This document shows, piece by piece, positions 24,253 to 33,009 of a stretch of 64,000 nt of DNA. The DNA comes from DASSUW01 sp963844205 (GTDB lineage Bacteria; Actinomycetota; Thermoleophilia; Solirubrobacterales; Solirubrobacteraceae). How positions within the stretch are numbered: position 1 is the first letter of the stretch; each line of letters begins with the position of its first letter. The stretch covers positions 1,116,001 through 1,180,000 of the forward strand of contig CAWJNK010000014.1 of the NCBI GenBank assembly GCA_963844205.1. Reading direction: 5' to 3'. Below the pieces are notes generated by a model. The model worked only from the letters and a program-made list of their open reading frames with translations, did no database searches and was not told the origin of the DNA. The translations under genes and the position numbers were made by a program.

Positions 24253-25018
24253 GGCGCCGCTCCTCGAAGGCCGTGCAAGCTGCGCGGGCGTCCGCTGTCT
24301 GGGCGAGCGTCGCGTAGGCCAGCCGCTCGACCAGCATTCCGACGGCGTGCGAGCCTTCGGGCACCGCGTCGATCGCCTGCTTGGCGACCGAGGCCGCGAG
24401 CCGCGGAAGCTCGGCCAAGCCGCGTGCCAGGACGAGCGCGCGGTCGAGTGCTGCCCCTGCGGGGACGACCTCGGACACGAGGCCGAGGGCCAGCGCCTGA
24501 GGGGCGTCGACGCGCGACCCCAGGAGGATCAGTTCCTTGGCCCGGGCCGGACCGAGGAGGCGGGTGAGGCGCTGGGTGCCCCCCGAGCTCGGCAGGATGC
24601 CCAGCCCGACCTCGGGGAAGCCGAACACCGCCGTCTCGTCGGCGATCCGGAAGTCGGTTGCGAGCGCGAGCTCGAGGCCGCCGCCGAGGCAGTAGCCCCC
24701 GATCGCGCTCACCGTCGGCTGCGGAAGTGCCGCGAACCGCTCGTAGACGCCGCCGGTCGCCTCGTAATAGGCGAGCACGGCCTCCGGGCTGCGCTCCCGC
24801 AGCTCGCCGACGTCCGCCCCCGCTGAGAAGGCGCGACCGTGCCCGGTCAGGACGACCGAGCCGGCCCGACGGACCTCGTCGCGCGACAGCGCGTCGGCAA
24901 GCGCTCCCTCGAGCGCGGTCGACAGGGCGTTCAGCTTGGCCTCGCGCCGCAGCTCCAGAACGCACACGGGCCCCTCGGTGCGGGCGTCCACCAGCGGCGC
25001 ATCCCGCCCGCGACTCAC
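24239..25018 (-). CDS. Enoyl-CoA hydratase (possible crotonobetainyl-CoA hydratase)
   Basis: This 259-aa crotonase-superfamily protein starts at GTG 25018, overlapping the iclR stop. The CoA-binding and oxyanion loops are GHGRAFSAGADVGELR and IGGYCLGGGLELALATDF. Both hydratase glutamates are kept, in GGGLELA and in FGFPEVGLGILPSSGGTQRL. Length is normal. It may hydrate crotonobetainyl-CoA to carnitinyl-CoA, the CaiD-type step, given the dehydrogenase, thioesterase and carnitine dehydrogenase around it. A general 2-enoyl-CoA hydratase role cannot be ruled out. Confidence 0.87.
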   Translation of the reverse strand: MSRGRDAPLVDARTEGPVCVLELRREAKLNALSTALEGALADALSRDEVRRAGSVVLTGHGRAFSAGADVGELRERSPEAVLAYYEATGGVYERFAALPQPTVSAIGGYCLGGGLELALATDFRIADETAVFGFPEVGLGILPSSGGTQRLTRLLGPARAKELILLGSRVDAPQALALGLVSEVVPAGAALDRALVLARGLAELPRLAASVAKQAIDAVPEGSHAVGMLVERLAYATLAQTADARAACTAFEERRRDGG

Positions 25019-25791
25019 GGCAGCAGGGCCTCGATCTCGTCGGCCGCCTGCCGCGTTCGCCGCGCGATCTCGGCGAGCCGCGAGCGCGGGACGCGGTGCT
25101 CGGAGCCCCAGACGCTGACCACCGCGACCGGCCGCCGTCGGGCGCCGAGCACCGCCGCCGACGCGCCGAACAGCGCGTCCTCGAGCTCGCCCACACAGAC
25201 GCAGGAGCGGTCGCGCCGGATCGCGTCGAACTGCTGCTCCAACGTGCGCCGGTCGGTCACCGTCGAGGCGGTGAAGCGCTCCAGGTCGCCCCCGAGCAGC
25301 GCGTCGCGCTCGTCCTCGTCCAGGAACGCGAGGAACGCCTTGCCTGCCGACGTCGCGTGAAGTGGCACGGACTTGCCGAGCCAGTTCACCGCCATGATCT
25401 GTGGGGCCTCCACCTGGTCGACGTAGACGAGTTGGAAACGCTTCGCGGCGGCGAGTCCGACCGTCTCACGCGTCTCGTGCGCGAGGCGCTCCAGCGCCGG
25501 GTGCGCACGGCGCGCGAGCGACTCCTGATCGGCCGCCGCCGCGATCCCCAGCAGCGCATACCCGACGCCATAGCGCTGTGTGACGCTGTCGCGCTCGACG
25601 AGCCCGTGCCGCTCCAGCGTGGCGAGAAGCCGCCACGCGGTGCTGCGGTTCAGGCCGCACGCCTCCGCCAGCTCGATGACCGTGGGCGGCCGCCGCGCGT
25701 TGGCGATCGCCTTCAGCAGCGTCGCGGCGCGGTCGACCGACTGGATGGTGCTCGAACGCCGCGGCGGCGCTAGGTCGGGAACCGTGTCCAT
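25015..25791 (-). CDS. IclR-family transcriptional regulator
   Basis: This 258-aa protein starts at ATG 25791. The N-terminal wHTH reads IQSVDRAATLLKAIANA, then VIELAEACGLNRSTAWRLL, the classic IclR recognition helix. The C-terminal GAF-like effector domain includes VPLHATSAGKAFLAFLDED, a near-invariant IclR signature. It is translationally coupled to the hydratase gene (GTGA overlap) and diverges from the acyl-CoA synthetase gene across 48 bp, so it probably controls the second half of the island independently of the GntR protein. The ligand is unknown. Confidence 0.88.
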   Translation of the reverse strand: MDTVPDLAPPRRSSTIQSVDRAATLLKAIANARRPPTVIELAEACGLNRSTAWRLLATLERHGLVERDSVTQRYGVGYALLGIAAAADQESLARRAHPALERLAHETRETVGLAAAKRFQLVYVDQVEAPQIMAVNWLGKSVPLHATSAGKAFLAFLDEDERDALLGGDLERFTASTVTDRRTLEQQFDAIRRDRSCVCVGELEDALFGASAAVLGARRRPVAVVSVWGSEHRVPRSRLAEIARRTRQAADEIEALLP

Positions 25792-25823
25792 GATCGGCGG
25801 TTTGACGTTCGGACGCAGATCCT

Positions 25824-25854
25824 TTCACAATGAGCGATCGTGGTTCACGATGAG
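25824..25854 (+). promoter_or_regulatory. Direct repeat at the synthetase start, possible IclR site
   Basis: TTCACAATGAG (25824-25834) and TTCACGATGAG (25844-25854) match at 10 of 11 positions, exactly 20 bp apart, about two helical turns. They lie in and just after the short iclR/synthetase intergenic region, around the proposed GTG start. The spacing suits two regulator dimers on one DNA face. Confidence 0.4.
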
Positions 25855-27912
25855 AACGGCCCGGTCACTGCCGGAAGCGAGCGCGATCTCGACGTGCTGT
25901 TCGCCCCGCGGTCGGTGGCCGTCGTCGGCGCCTCGGGCACCCCCGGCAAATGGGGCTACTTCCTCGCGAAGGGCGCCCTCGAAGGCGAGCATCTGCGCCG
26001 CGTCTACTTCGTCAACCGCAAGAGCTCCGACGTGCTCGGTCGCCGGGCTCACCGGTCCCTCTCCGAGCTGCCCGAGGCGCCCGATCTCGTCGCCATCGCA
26101 GTACCGGCGACGGGCTTCGAGGAGACAGTCGATGCGGCCATCGACGCAGGGGCGCGGGCGATCGTTGCGATCAGCGCCGGCCTCGGCGAGTCGGGGCCCG
26201 AAGGGCTCAGGCGCGAGCTGGAGGTCGTCGCTCGCATCCGTGAGGCCGGCGCCCTGCTGCTCGGCCCGAACTGTCTCGGCGTCGCGGATGCGCATGCGGA
26301 CCTCCGGCTCGCCTGGGCCAGATTCCGCGACGGCCCGGTCGGGTTGATCTCCCAGAGCGGCAACGTCGCCCTCGAGATCGGCGAGCTCCTGGCGGCGTAT
26401 GACTTGGGGATCTCGCGCTTTGCGTCACTCGGCAACCAGGCCGACCTCGACGCGACCGACCTCTTGCAGAGCTTCGCCGCCCACGAGCGGACTCGTCTCA
26501 TCGCCGTCTACGTCGAGGACTTCCGCGACGGTCGCGGCTTCGCGCGCGCCGCTCGCGCAGCGGTGGTGGCAGGCAAGCCGGTCGTCCTCATGACCGCCGG
26601 CCGGAGTCCCGCGGGTGCGCGCGCAGCCCGCTCTCATACAGGCGCGCTGGTGAGCGATGCACGCGCGGTCGAGACGGCGTGCCGCTCCGCCGGCATCGTC
26701 CAGACCGCGACGCCCAAGGAGTTGGCGGACGCGGCGCAGGCGCTTCTGGCGGAGCACGCGCTGCGGGGGCCGCGAATCGGCGTCATGGGAGACGGCGGCG
26801 GCCACAACGCAATCGCGGCCGATGCCGTCTCGGCCGTCGGCTTCGAGCTGCCGGCGCTATCGGAGCGTCTCGCTGGCGAGATCGCCGGCATGCTGCCGGC
26901 GCACGCGTCGACCGCCAATCCGGTGGATTTCGCGGGCGGCGGCGAGCGGGACGTGACGACCTACCCGCGGGTGGCCAGCGCGTTGCTTGCAGGCGGCGAG
27001 GTGGACGCGGTTGTCCTCACCGGCTACTTCGGCGGGTACGGTGGCGGGGCCGAGCTGCTGGCGGCGCGAGAACTGGCGCGGATTGCGGAGGAAGCGCGGA
27101 TGCCGCTCGTCGTGCACACGATGCACGGGGACTCGGCTCCCGCGAAGGCGCTGCGCGCCGGCGGCGTACCGGTCTACCGGGAGATCGACGCTGCTGCACG
27201 CGCGCTCGTGGCGCTGCGAGCCCGCCCCGTGCAGGCGCCGCAGGCGATCCCGCCGGTGCCGGACCCGGTGCCGCGGCGGGTCGCCGCCAACTATTGGGGT
27301 GCGCGCGGGCTCGTGGCGTTCGCGGGGATCCAGCTCGTGCAAGCTCGCCGCGTCCGGACGGCGAACGAGGCGCATGCGGCGGCAGGCGAGCTGGGTTTCC
27401 CGGTCGTGCTCAAGGCGACCGGCGCGCTGCACAAATCCGACGCCGGCGGGGTCGTCGTCGGCATTCCCGACGACGAGCGCCTCAGCCATGCGCTCGACGT
27501 CCTGTGGGCGGACCTCGCGCCCGACGAGCTGTCGGTCGAGCGGATGGCCCCGGTGCACGACGGGGTCGAGCTGATCGTGGGGACGCGCCGGGACGCGCGC
27601 TTCGGCCCCATCGTGCTCGTCGGCCTCGGCGGCGTGTACGCCGAGATCTTGCGCGACGTCGCCGTCGCGCTCGGGCCCGTCGACGCCGACGGTGCGCACA
27701 GGCTGCTCCTCTCGCTCCGTGGCGCCCCTCTGCTCACGGGCGCGCGCGGGCGGCCGCGGGTCGACATCGCGGCCGCGGCCGAGGCGACCGCGGCGCTGTC
27801 GTGGCTCGGCGCGACCTGTCGCGACGTCGACGAGCTCGAGATCAATCCGCTCCTGGTCACGCCGGCCGGCGCGGTGGCCCTCGACGCCCGCGTGGTTCCC
27901 CGACGTGCTTGA
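25840..27912 (+). CDS. ADP-forming acyl-CoA synthetase (acetate-CoA ligase family)
   Basis: This 690-aa protein starts at GTG 25840. Domains in order are: a CoA-binding Rossmann domain (SVAVVGASGTPGKWGYFLA), a succinyl-CoA-ligase-like domain with the phospho-His neighbourhood VGLISQSGNVALEIGELLA, a second ligase domain (IGVMGDGGGHNAIAADAV), and a C-terminal ATP-grasp domain (ELGFPVVLKATGALHKSDAG, ELIVGTRRDARFGPIVLVG, EINPLLVTPAG). It makes an acyl-CoA from a free acid, CoA and ATP with release of ADP and phosphate. Here it may activate gamma-butyrobetaine or crotonobetaine in place of a CaiC-type AMP-forming ligase. No acid specificity can be read from the sequence. Confidence 0.87.
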   Translation: MVHDENGPVTAGSERDLDVLFAPRSVAVVGASGTPGKWGYFLAKGALEGEHLRRVYFVNRKSSDVLGRRAHRSLSELPEAPDLVAIAVPATGFEETVDAAIDAGARAIVAISAGLGESGPEGLRRELEVVARIREAGALLLGPNCLGVADAHADLRLAWARFRDGPVGLISQSGNVALEIGELLAAYDLGISRFASLGNQADLDATDLLQSFAAHERTRLIAVYVEDFRDGRGFARAARAAVVAGKPVVLMTAGRSPAGARAARSHTGALVSDARAVETACRSAGIVQTATPKELADAAQALLAEHALRGPRIGVMGDGGGHNAIAADAVSAVGFELPALSERLAGEIAGMLPAHASTANPVDFAGGGERDVTTYPRVASALLAGGEVDAVVLTGYFGGYGGGAELLAARELARIAEEARMPLVVHTMHGDSAPAKALRAGGVPVYREIDAAARALVALRARPVQAPQAIPPVPDPVPRRVAANYWGARGLVAFAGIQLVQARRVRTANEAHAAAGELGFPVVLKATGALHKSDAGGVVVGIPDDERLSHALDVLWADLAPDELSVERMAPVHDGVELIVGTRRDARFGPIVLVGLGGVYAEILRDVAVALGPVDADGAHRLLLSLRGAPLLTGARGRPRVDIAAAAEATAALSWLGATCRDVDELEINPLLVTPAGAVALDARVVPRRA

Positions 27913-27997
27913 GGCGCGCAGCTGACCCGATGACGACGAGGAGGTAGAAGTACGGCGACTTTCGGATCCGGGTGTAGAGCAGGGTCCCGTCGGCGTG

Positions 27998-28258
27998 CTA
28001 TTCGCCGCGGCTCGAGAAGAACAAGGCGGCGTCGGCATCGAACCGGTCGGCCGGCGTCGCCCTCGCGGACCGGTCAGAACTGCCACTGCCACACGCCGCC
28101 GCCGCGACCGCCCCTAACGCCAAGATCGCGATGACGGCGGCGCGGGTTCGGCAACAGCGGCGCAAGTGATTCGCGCACTGGGTCACGGTCGGGCGTAGGA
28201 ACTCGGCCGCGCGATCGGTGGGCACATCGGACCGGATGCTGGCAGGGGCCCCGAGCAC
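27998..28258 (-). pseudogene. Possible truncated lipoprotein
   Basis: Within the otherwise empty 27913-28436 interval, a minus-strand frame contains a hydrophobic stretch AAVIAILALGAVAAAACGSG with a lipobox-like A-A-A-C. It continues DRSARATPADRFDADAALFF and then stops. The first residues after the lipobox resemble the mature N-terminus of larger secreted hydrolases, but the domain is missing. It is probably a decayed gene. No other coding signal was seen in this interval. Confidence 0.35.
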
Positions 28259-28436
28259 GTTGTCGCGCGGACGAAAGCAAGAACGGGCGAGGCTGGTGAA
28301 GCCGGCCGGGCACGAGTCCGACGCCGCGATGAGCGAAGGCGGCCGCCCGGCGTCGAAAGACGCCTCATTCCTCGCGGCACCGGCGACAGTGAGCGTGACC
28401 GGCGCCGGCCCCTCCCGGGGCCGGCGCCTGAGACGG

Positions 28437-30420
28437 CTATTCCTTGCCGGTGTAGCGGAAGATCCACAGACCGCTGTCGCGGTCGCTCATCAGACAGGAG
28501 CGGGCGCTTTTCGTTGTGCCGTCCGCGGCCCTGGTCCTTGTCGTTGAGCAGGCACTGGCCGGCGCAGACCGGGAACGTGCCCCAGAAGTGGTTGCCGCCC
28601 TCGGCGATGTAGTGGCCGACCTCGGTCATCCCGCCGGGGCCGAACTTGACCACGCGCATTCCGGCGTTGTAGTACGAGATGTAGGCGAGGTCCTTCTTCG
28701 GCCGCGGGTCGGTCTTGACCTCGTGCACGCTGAGGGTTCCGAACCCCTCGGCGAAGTCCTCGTCCAGGGCCTCAGGAACCGCGTAGGAGTCGATGATCCG
28801 GAGGTTGGGATCGCGGGCGTCGTGCAGTTGCACGTAGCCCCAGCCGTCGAACTCGGTGCTGGCGAGGTAGCTCGCGCCGAGCGTTCCGAGGAGCACGTCG
28901 ACGCCGTCCGCACCTGTGTACTCGGGGGTGTCGTTGAACATCAGGTGCATGGCGCGGTGGCCGATGCAGATCGCCGGGATCTGCTCGTCGTAGTCGTGTC
29001 CTTGCCCGCCGCAGAAGAAGCCGTCGGGCAGCAGGCCGTCACGGGTGCCCGCGTGGCTCTGGCCGACGATGACGACGTCGTAGCCGAGATCCTGGCCGGC
29101 GGCGATCTTCGTCGAGAAGAAGCAGCCGCCCCTCGAGAACACGACCGTCTTATCCTCGCCCGGTGCCGCCGGAATCGCGCTCGCAGGAGGCGGAGCCGGA
29201 TCCCCGACGGCGTCCGGCCCCGCGTTCGGGCCGGCGGCAAAACAGCCCCGTCCACCGAAGACCGTCGGCCCGCCGATCGTCCCGCCCGGCTGGCTGGCAA
29301 CCGACGGCGTGAAGCCGAACTCACCCGCGCCGTACGCACCCGCGTTCGCCCCGCTGGTCATCTGGAAGTCGGTCCGGAACGGCGAGAAGTCCTCGTCGGT
29401 CGAGAGGATGAAGTCGTTGCTGCTCGACCAGTACCCCTGGTGGCTGTTGCCCTCGGGGATCTCGAACTGCGGCATCAGCGGATCGGGGAAGCGGTAGTCC
29501 GAGTCACCCACGAACACCGGATTCGCCGGATCGTCGACGTTCAGCAGCACCTGGCCGGCGTCCCAGTAGGAGACGAGCAGGTAGTCATGCCCGTCGATCC
29601 GCTTGTGCTGCATGTCGTGGTGAAAGACCGTGTCGCCGTTCGCGTACGAGCCCTGGGCGCCTGGCCAGCTCTCAAGCCCCGGCTCGGAGAGCATGACCGG
29701 GCTGCGGGGGTTCGAGACGTCGAAGATGTCCACGTCCGCCAGGTCCTGGTTGTCCTGCAGCGTCGCGATGACCCGGTCCTTGCCACCGGCGAGCACCCCG
29801 CGCTGGACGAAGAGCTGGGCGCTGTGAGTCGTGTGGAAGGTCTGGCCCGCAACCGCCGGGCTCGGGTCGCCGAAGTTCAGCGACAGCGGCTTCGGGCTCA
29901 GCGGATCGGTGACGTCCCACAGGGACGCGCCAGAAGGCGCGAACTGCGCCGCGTTGCAGGTCTCGTTGTTGTGGATCAGGATGTCGCCCCTAAACGAGGG
30001 CGTGTCCGCGCGGACGATGTGGATGCCCTCGCCGACGTAGCTGTTCGGGTGCGCCGCGATGAAGCCGACCTTCCGCGGGTTGCTCGGATTCCGGATGTCG
30101 ACGACGTGCACGCCCGTTCCGGTGCCGCCGTTGGAGACGCACTCGGGGCTGAACGCGTTCAGATACGCGTAGCCACCGAACGACCCCACGTCGGCGATGC
30201 CGCCGTCGATGTTCGTCAGCTGCACCCTGCCGACGAGGTCGACGTTCCTGCTCCCGGGCGAGAGGTGCCCCGGCCCACCCGGATGCTCCGCCATGGCCGG
30301 CATCGGCCCGTCCTCCGCGTTCCAGCCGGTCGCGTGAACTGGGATCGCGGCCCCCGCGGGCGTGGCCAGGCCAAGGATGCCGGCCAGTGCGGCGCCGAGC
30401 GCAACAGCGCGCCTTCGCAT
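28437..30420 (-). CDS. Secreted LVIVD-repeat protein with PA domain, C-terminal frameshift
   Basis: From ATG 30420, a signal peptide (RRRAVALGAALAGILGLATP, cleavage after AGA) leads to ~640 residues with LVIVD-type beta-propeller repeats: GTGVHVVDIRNPSNPRKVGF, SLWDVTDPLSPKPLSL, VDIFDVSNPRSPVML and LLNVDDPANPVFVGD. A protease-associated (PA) insert follows (VFSRGGCFFSTKIAAGQDLG). The natural C-terminus MSDRDSGLWIFRYTGKE lies in a shifted frame ending at 28437. The frame from the start continues past it to 28183 in an Arg-rich tail without similarity. The shift lies near 28505-28530, beside a run of four A (TTTT on the plus strand). This is either a real mutation or a base error. Function unknown; such proteins are extracellular or cell-surface. 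Confidence 0.8.
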
Positions 30421-30474
30421 GGAACTGTTCTCCTCCCCGCGCCCCTCCCCAGGAGCGCTCGATAGACCGAAGCT

Positions 30475-30491
30475 TCCTACAGGCTGTAGGA
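30475..30491. promoter_or_regulatory. Palindrome between divergent LVIVD and lgt genes
   Basis: TCCTACAG-G-CTGTAGGA is a perfect 8-1-8 palindrome in the divergent intergenic region. The C-T-A-C-A-G/C-T-G-T-A-G pattern resembles operators bound by TetR-type repressors. No tetR gene is present in the window, so the regulator would be encoded elsewhere. Confidence 0.5.
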
Positions 30492-30532
30492 CGTGTCAAT
30501 CGGCACGAGCTCGAGCTCGCTCGTGGAGCGTC

Positions 30533-31363
30533 ATGCTCTTCCGCATGGGTCCGCCGTCGGCCGCCATCCCGAGCCCGTCGACGAACACCCTGGACCTGGG
30601 CCCCTTTACGGTCCACGTCTACGGTCTCTGCTACGCGCTCGCGGTGATCGCGGCGGTGGCGATCACCCGACGCCGATGGGAAGCCGAGGGCGGCTCGCGC
30701 GAGCTCGTCTACGACGTCGTGCTGTGGGCCTTTCCGGCCGGCATCGTCGGCGGACGCCTGTACTTCCTCGCGACCACCCCGGGGGACGCCTTCGACGACT
30801 GGTGGGGGCCGTTCGCGATCTGGGAGGGCGGTCTGGGCATCTGGGGCGGGATCGCGCTCGGCACCCTGGTCGGCCTGTGGCGCGTCAAACGCGCCGGCGC
30901 CGACCTCGCCCGCTTCATGGACGCCGCCGCGCCGGCGCTGCTGGTGGCACAGGCGATCGGACGGATCGGCAACTACTTCAACCAGGAGCTGTTCGGGCGC
31001 CCGACCGACCTGCCGTGGGCACTTGAGATCGACCCCGAGCACCGCCCCGACCGCTACGCCACCGAGCCGACCTTCCACCCGACGTTCCTCTACGAACTGC
31101 TCTGGAACCTCGGCCTCGCTGCCGCTCTGGTCTGGCTCGGGCACCACCGTCGCATCCGCCCACCTGGCCTGTTCGCCCTCTACGTCGCCGGGTACTGCGC
31201 CTTTCGCATCGTCGACGAACTGCTGCGCGTCGACCCTGCCGCGCACGTCCTCGGCCTGCGGTGGAACCTGCTGCTGTCGATCGCAGGCACCCTGATCGGG
31301 CTTGCCTGGTTCGCGCGCATCCAGACCGGTCGGCCGATCCGCCGTCACGCGGGCGCGCGCTAA
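30533..31363 (+). CDS. lgt: Prolipoprotein diacylglyceryl transferase
   Basis: This 276-aa membrane protein starts at ATG 30533 behind GTGGAG; a second ATG at 30545 is possible. About seven helices are present. The Lgt signature GRIGNYFNQELFGRPTDLPW lies near residue 145 with the essential Arg, Asn and Glu. FHPTFLYELLWNL and FRIVDELLR supply the other conserved H/E/R positions, and YGLCYALAVI the N-terminal motif. Lgt transfers diacylglycerol from phosphatidylglycerol to the lipobox cysteine of prolipoproteins, and would act on the lipoprotein at 17859. No other lipoprotein-maturation gene is adjacent. Confidence 0.95.
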   Translation: MLFRMGPPSAAIPSPSTNTLDLGPFTVHVYGLCYALAVIAAVAITRRRWEAEGGSRELVYDVVLWAFPAGIVGGRLYFLATTPGDAFDDWWGPFAIWEGGLGIWGGIALGTLVGLWRVKRAGADLARFMDAAAPALLVAQAIGRIGNYFNQELFGRPTDLPWALEIDPEHRPDRYATEPTFHPTFLYELLWNLGLAAALVWLGHHRRIRPPGLFALYVAGYCAFRIVDELLRVDPAAHVLGLRWNLLLSIAGTLIGLAWFARIQTGRPIRRHAGAR

Positions 31364-31714
31364 CGGCTGACGACCGCCACGCGCGAAGACACGTTGCCCG
31401 GATCGCCGGCCTCGGCCCGGCCCACCCGCCGCAACAATCGGCGGGCGGGAGCGGTCGTCCGCGCCACGCTCGAGCTCACTCGCACCCCGGTGGGACGAAA
31501 GCGCGAGCGCTCGTCCGGGGCGCGCGAGGCCCGTGGACGCCAGCCAGGACCGGCAAGCTCACGCGTGTCATGCCGCGGCTGGTCCGGGCGATCATGGGTC
31601 AGGCCGTCCGTGGCATCTGGAGCCCGATCCCGCAGGTACATGCCGTGCAGCCGCCTGCGGACGACCCGACCACGGGCGGTTGACGGGCAGCGCCCGCGAC
31701 CCGCCAGGAGATGC
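31364..31714. other. 350-bp gap with stem-loop after lgt
   Basis: No coding sequence is convincing here. A perfect 7-bp stem (CCCGCCG at 31425-31431, CGGCGGG at 31439-31445) with loop CAACAAT lies 61 bp past the lgt stop and may act as a terminator without a U-tract. I see nothing else in the rest. Confidence 0.4.
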
Positions 31715-31939
31715 CTAGCGAGGGTTGCGGTCTTGGGTTCGTGCCTGCCTACTGCTCGCGCTGCGTCGGCGGGCCAGCAGCCCGATGATCGCCACATAGA
31801 CGAGCATCAGGAAGGCGGCGAGGATGACGACCTTCTCGATCGCCCTGGGCAGGAAGGCAATCGCCCAGCCGTCGATCAGCACGATGAGCAGCAACGCGGC
31901 GGCGAACGACACGAAAATCGACGTCCAACGTCCGACCAC
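31715..31939 (-). CDS. Small two-helix membrane protein
   Basis: This 74-aa protein starts at GTG 31939. Two hydrophobic helices (IFVSFAAALLLIVLIDGWAI and VVILAAFLMLVYVAIIGLL) are followed by a short basic tail ending RQARTQDRNPR. No family is recognised. The clear helix pattern supports a real gene, though its shortness and the high-GC background leave doubt. The neighbour upstream on the same strand is the SpoIIAA-like gene, 45 bp away. Confidence 0.55.
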   Translation of the reverse strand: MVGRWTSIFVSFAAALLLIVLIDGWAIAFLPRAIEKVVILAAFLMLVYVAIIGLLARRRSASSRQARTQDRNPR

Positions 31940-31984
31940 GCGAGCATCCTACGGGCGCTCGACCATTCCGGGGCGGCGAGGGCG

Positions 31985-32365
31985 CTAGGGCGCGTCGCCT
32001 GCGACCCAGGTCTTCGCCTGCTCGAGCTCGCCGAGCGGGAACACGCGCGCCTCGCCGGGGATCATCCACGCGAACAGCCGGGTAGCGCGCGCCATCCAGT
32101 CGATGTCGGTGACGATCGCCGATCGAACCCACGCATCGTGATGCCGAACGCCGAGGTCGAACCCGAGCTTGGCGTCGGCCCACAAGGCGCCGGGCTCGAT
32201 CTCGTCGAGGTCCTCGATCACGTAGAGCGTCCGCAGCCCGCCATCGCTCTCGAGCGCCCGGTGGAGCTCGGGCACGAGCAGCTCGTCATAGTCCTCGCGC
32301 TCGACCTCGCCTGCGACGCGGAACCCGACGGTTCCCGCGGGCATGTCGGCGAGTGGCTCGATCAT
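31985..32365 (-). CDS. SpoIIAA-like (STAS-fold) protein
   Basis: This 126-aa protein starts at ATG 32365; an in-frame ATG at 32407 would add 14 residues that do not look conserved. It matches the SpoIIAA-like family (CRAL-TRIO/STAS type): VGFRVAGEVEREDYDELLVP near the start, LRTLYVIEDLDEIEPGALWA in the middle, WVRSAIVTDIDWMARATRLF, and FPLGELEQAKTWV at the end. The typical I-x-x-D strand and the closing A-W helix are present. Function is not established; members occur widely in soil bacteria. No anti-sigma factor is adjacent. Confidence 0.72.
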   Translation of the reverse strand: MIEPLADMPAGTVGFRVAGEVEREDYDELLVPELHRALESDGGLRTLYVIEDLDEIEPGALWADAKLGFDLGVRHHDAWVRSAIVTDIDWMARATRLFAWMIPGEARVFPLGELEQAKTWVAGDAP

Positions 32366-32536
32366 GACGACAACTGTTGCACCGGTCCGCCGATCCGGCC
32401 ACTTCAAGTGTCGGTTTCTCGATCCTCGGCCCGTTACATGATGTCCAGCCCGAGTGCGCGCGACAGGAACCGTGCGGTGAGCTGTCCGCGCACGGTGTTG
32501 CCCGCCGTGTCGAGCGGAGGCGCGAACGTGCCAAGA

Positions 32537-32989
32537 CTAACCCGCGGTGTTGTGAGACCGGGCGAGGGCGGCGAGGACCGCGATGCAGGCGAGGATCGCG
32601 GCGACGCCGGCGGCGGTCCTCGCCGAGGATCGTGCGACGTCCGACTCCGACGCGAGCAGCACGAGCGCGCCGGCCGCGCCGCCGGTGGTCACGACGGCGA
32701 GGATCCCCAGGAGTCGGGGCGTAGCGGAACCCGGCTCGACCCGTCCCGGCGCGCGCTCGTCCAGCGACCAGAAGGCGAGCTCGGCGATGAGCAACAGCGC
32801 TCCCGCGTAGATCGGCGCTGGTATCGAACGGTCGCCGTCCGGAACCACGTAGATCGTCCCCACGAGCACCAGCGCGATGGAGACCGGCACGGTTCGGCCG
32901 GCGAGCAGCGCCAGCGACAGCAGCAACGTCGCGGCCGCCGCGACGGCGGGCGACCCGGCGGTAAAGGCAGCGGCGATCGCGGCGAGCAC
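32537..32989 (-). CDS. Multi-helix membrane protein at the end of the MoxR-DUF58 operon
   Basis: About 150 residues are hydrophobic with roughly five helices (VAAAATLLLSLALLAGRTVP, VSIALVLVGTIYVV, IYAGALLLIAELAFWSL, LLGILAVVTTGGAAGALVLL). No family is recognised. The start is uncertain: GTG 32989 has a weak ribosome site, and CTG 33013 would overlap the DUF58 stop (CTGA). A near-perfect Shine-Dalgarno match, GAGGAGGTGATC, lies at about 33051-33062 inside the DUF58 gene, but no normal start codon in this frame follows it closely. In related loci this place is held by a transglutaminase, which this is not. Confidence 0.6.
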   Translation of the reverse strand: MLAAIAAAFTAGSPAVAAAATLLLSLALLAGRTVPVSIALVLVGTIYVVPDGDRSIPAPIYAGALLLIAELAFWSLDERAPGRVEPGSATPRLLGILAVVTTGGAAGALVLLASESDVARSSARTAAGVAAILACIAVLAALARSHNTAG

Positions 32990-33009
32990 GATCGCGCCCG
33001 CGGCGGTCG

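Noticed and set aside
28183..28436. Extension of the LVIVD protein to 28183 as its real C-terminus
   Set aside because: The extension is Arg/Pro/Ser noise. The conserved ending SGLWIFRYTGKE lies in the shifted frame and stops at 28437.
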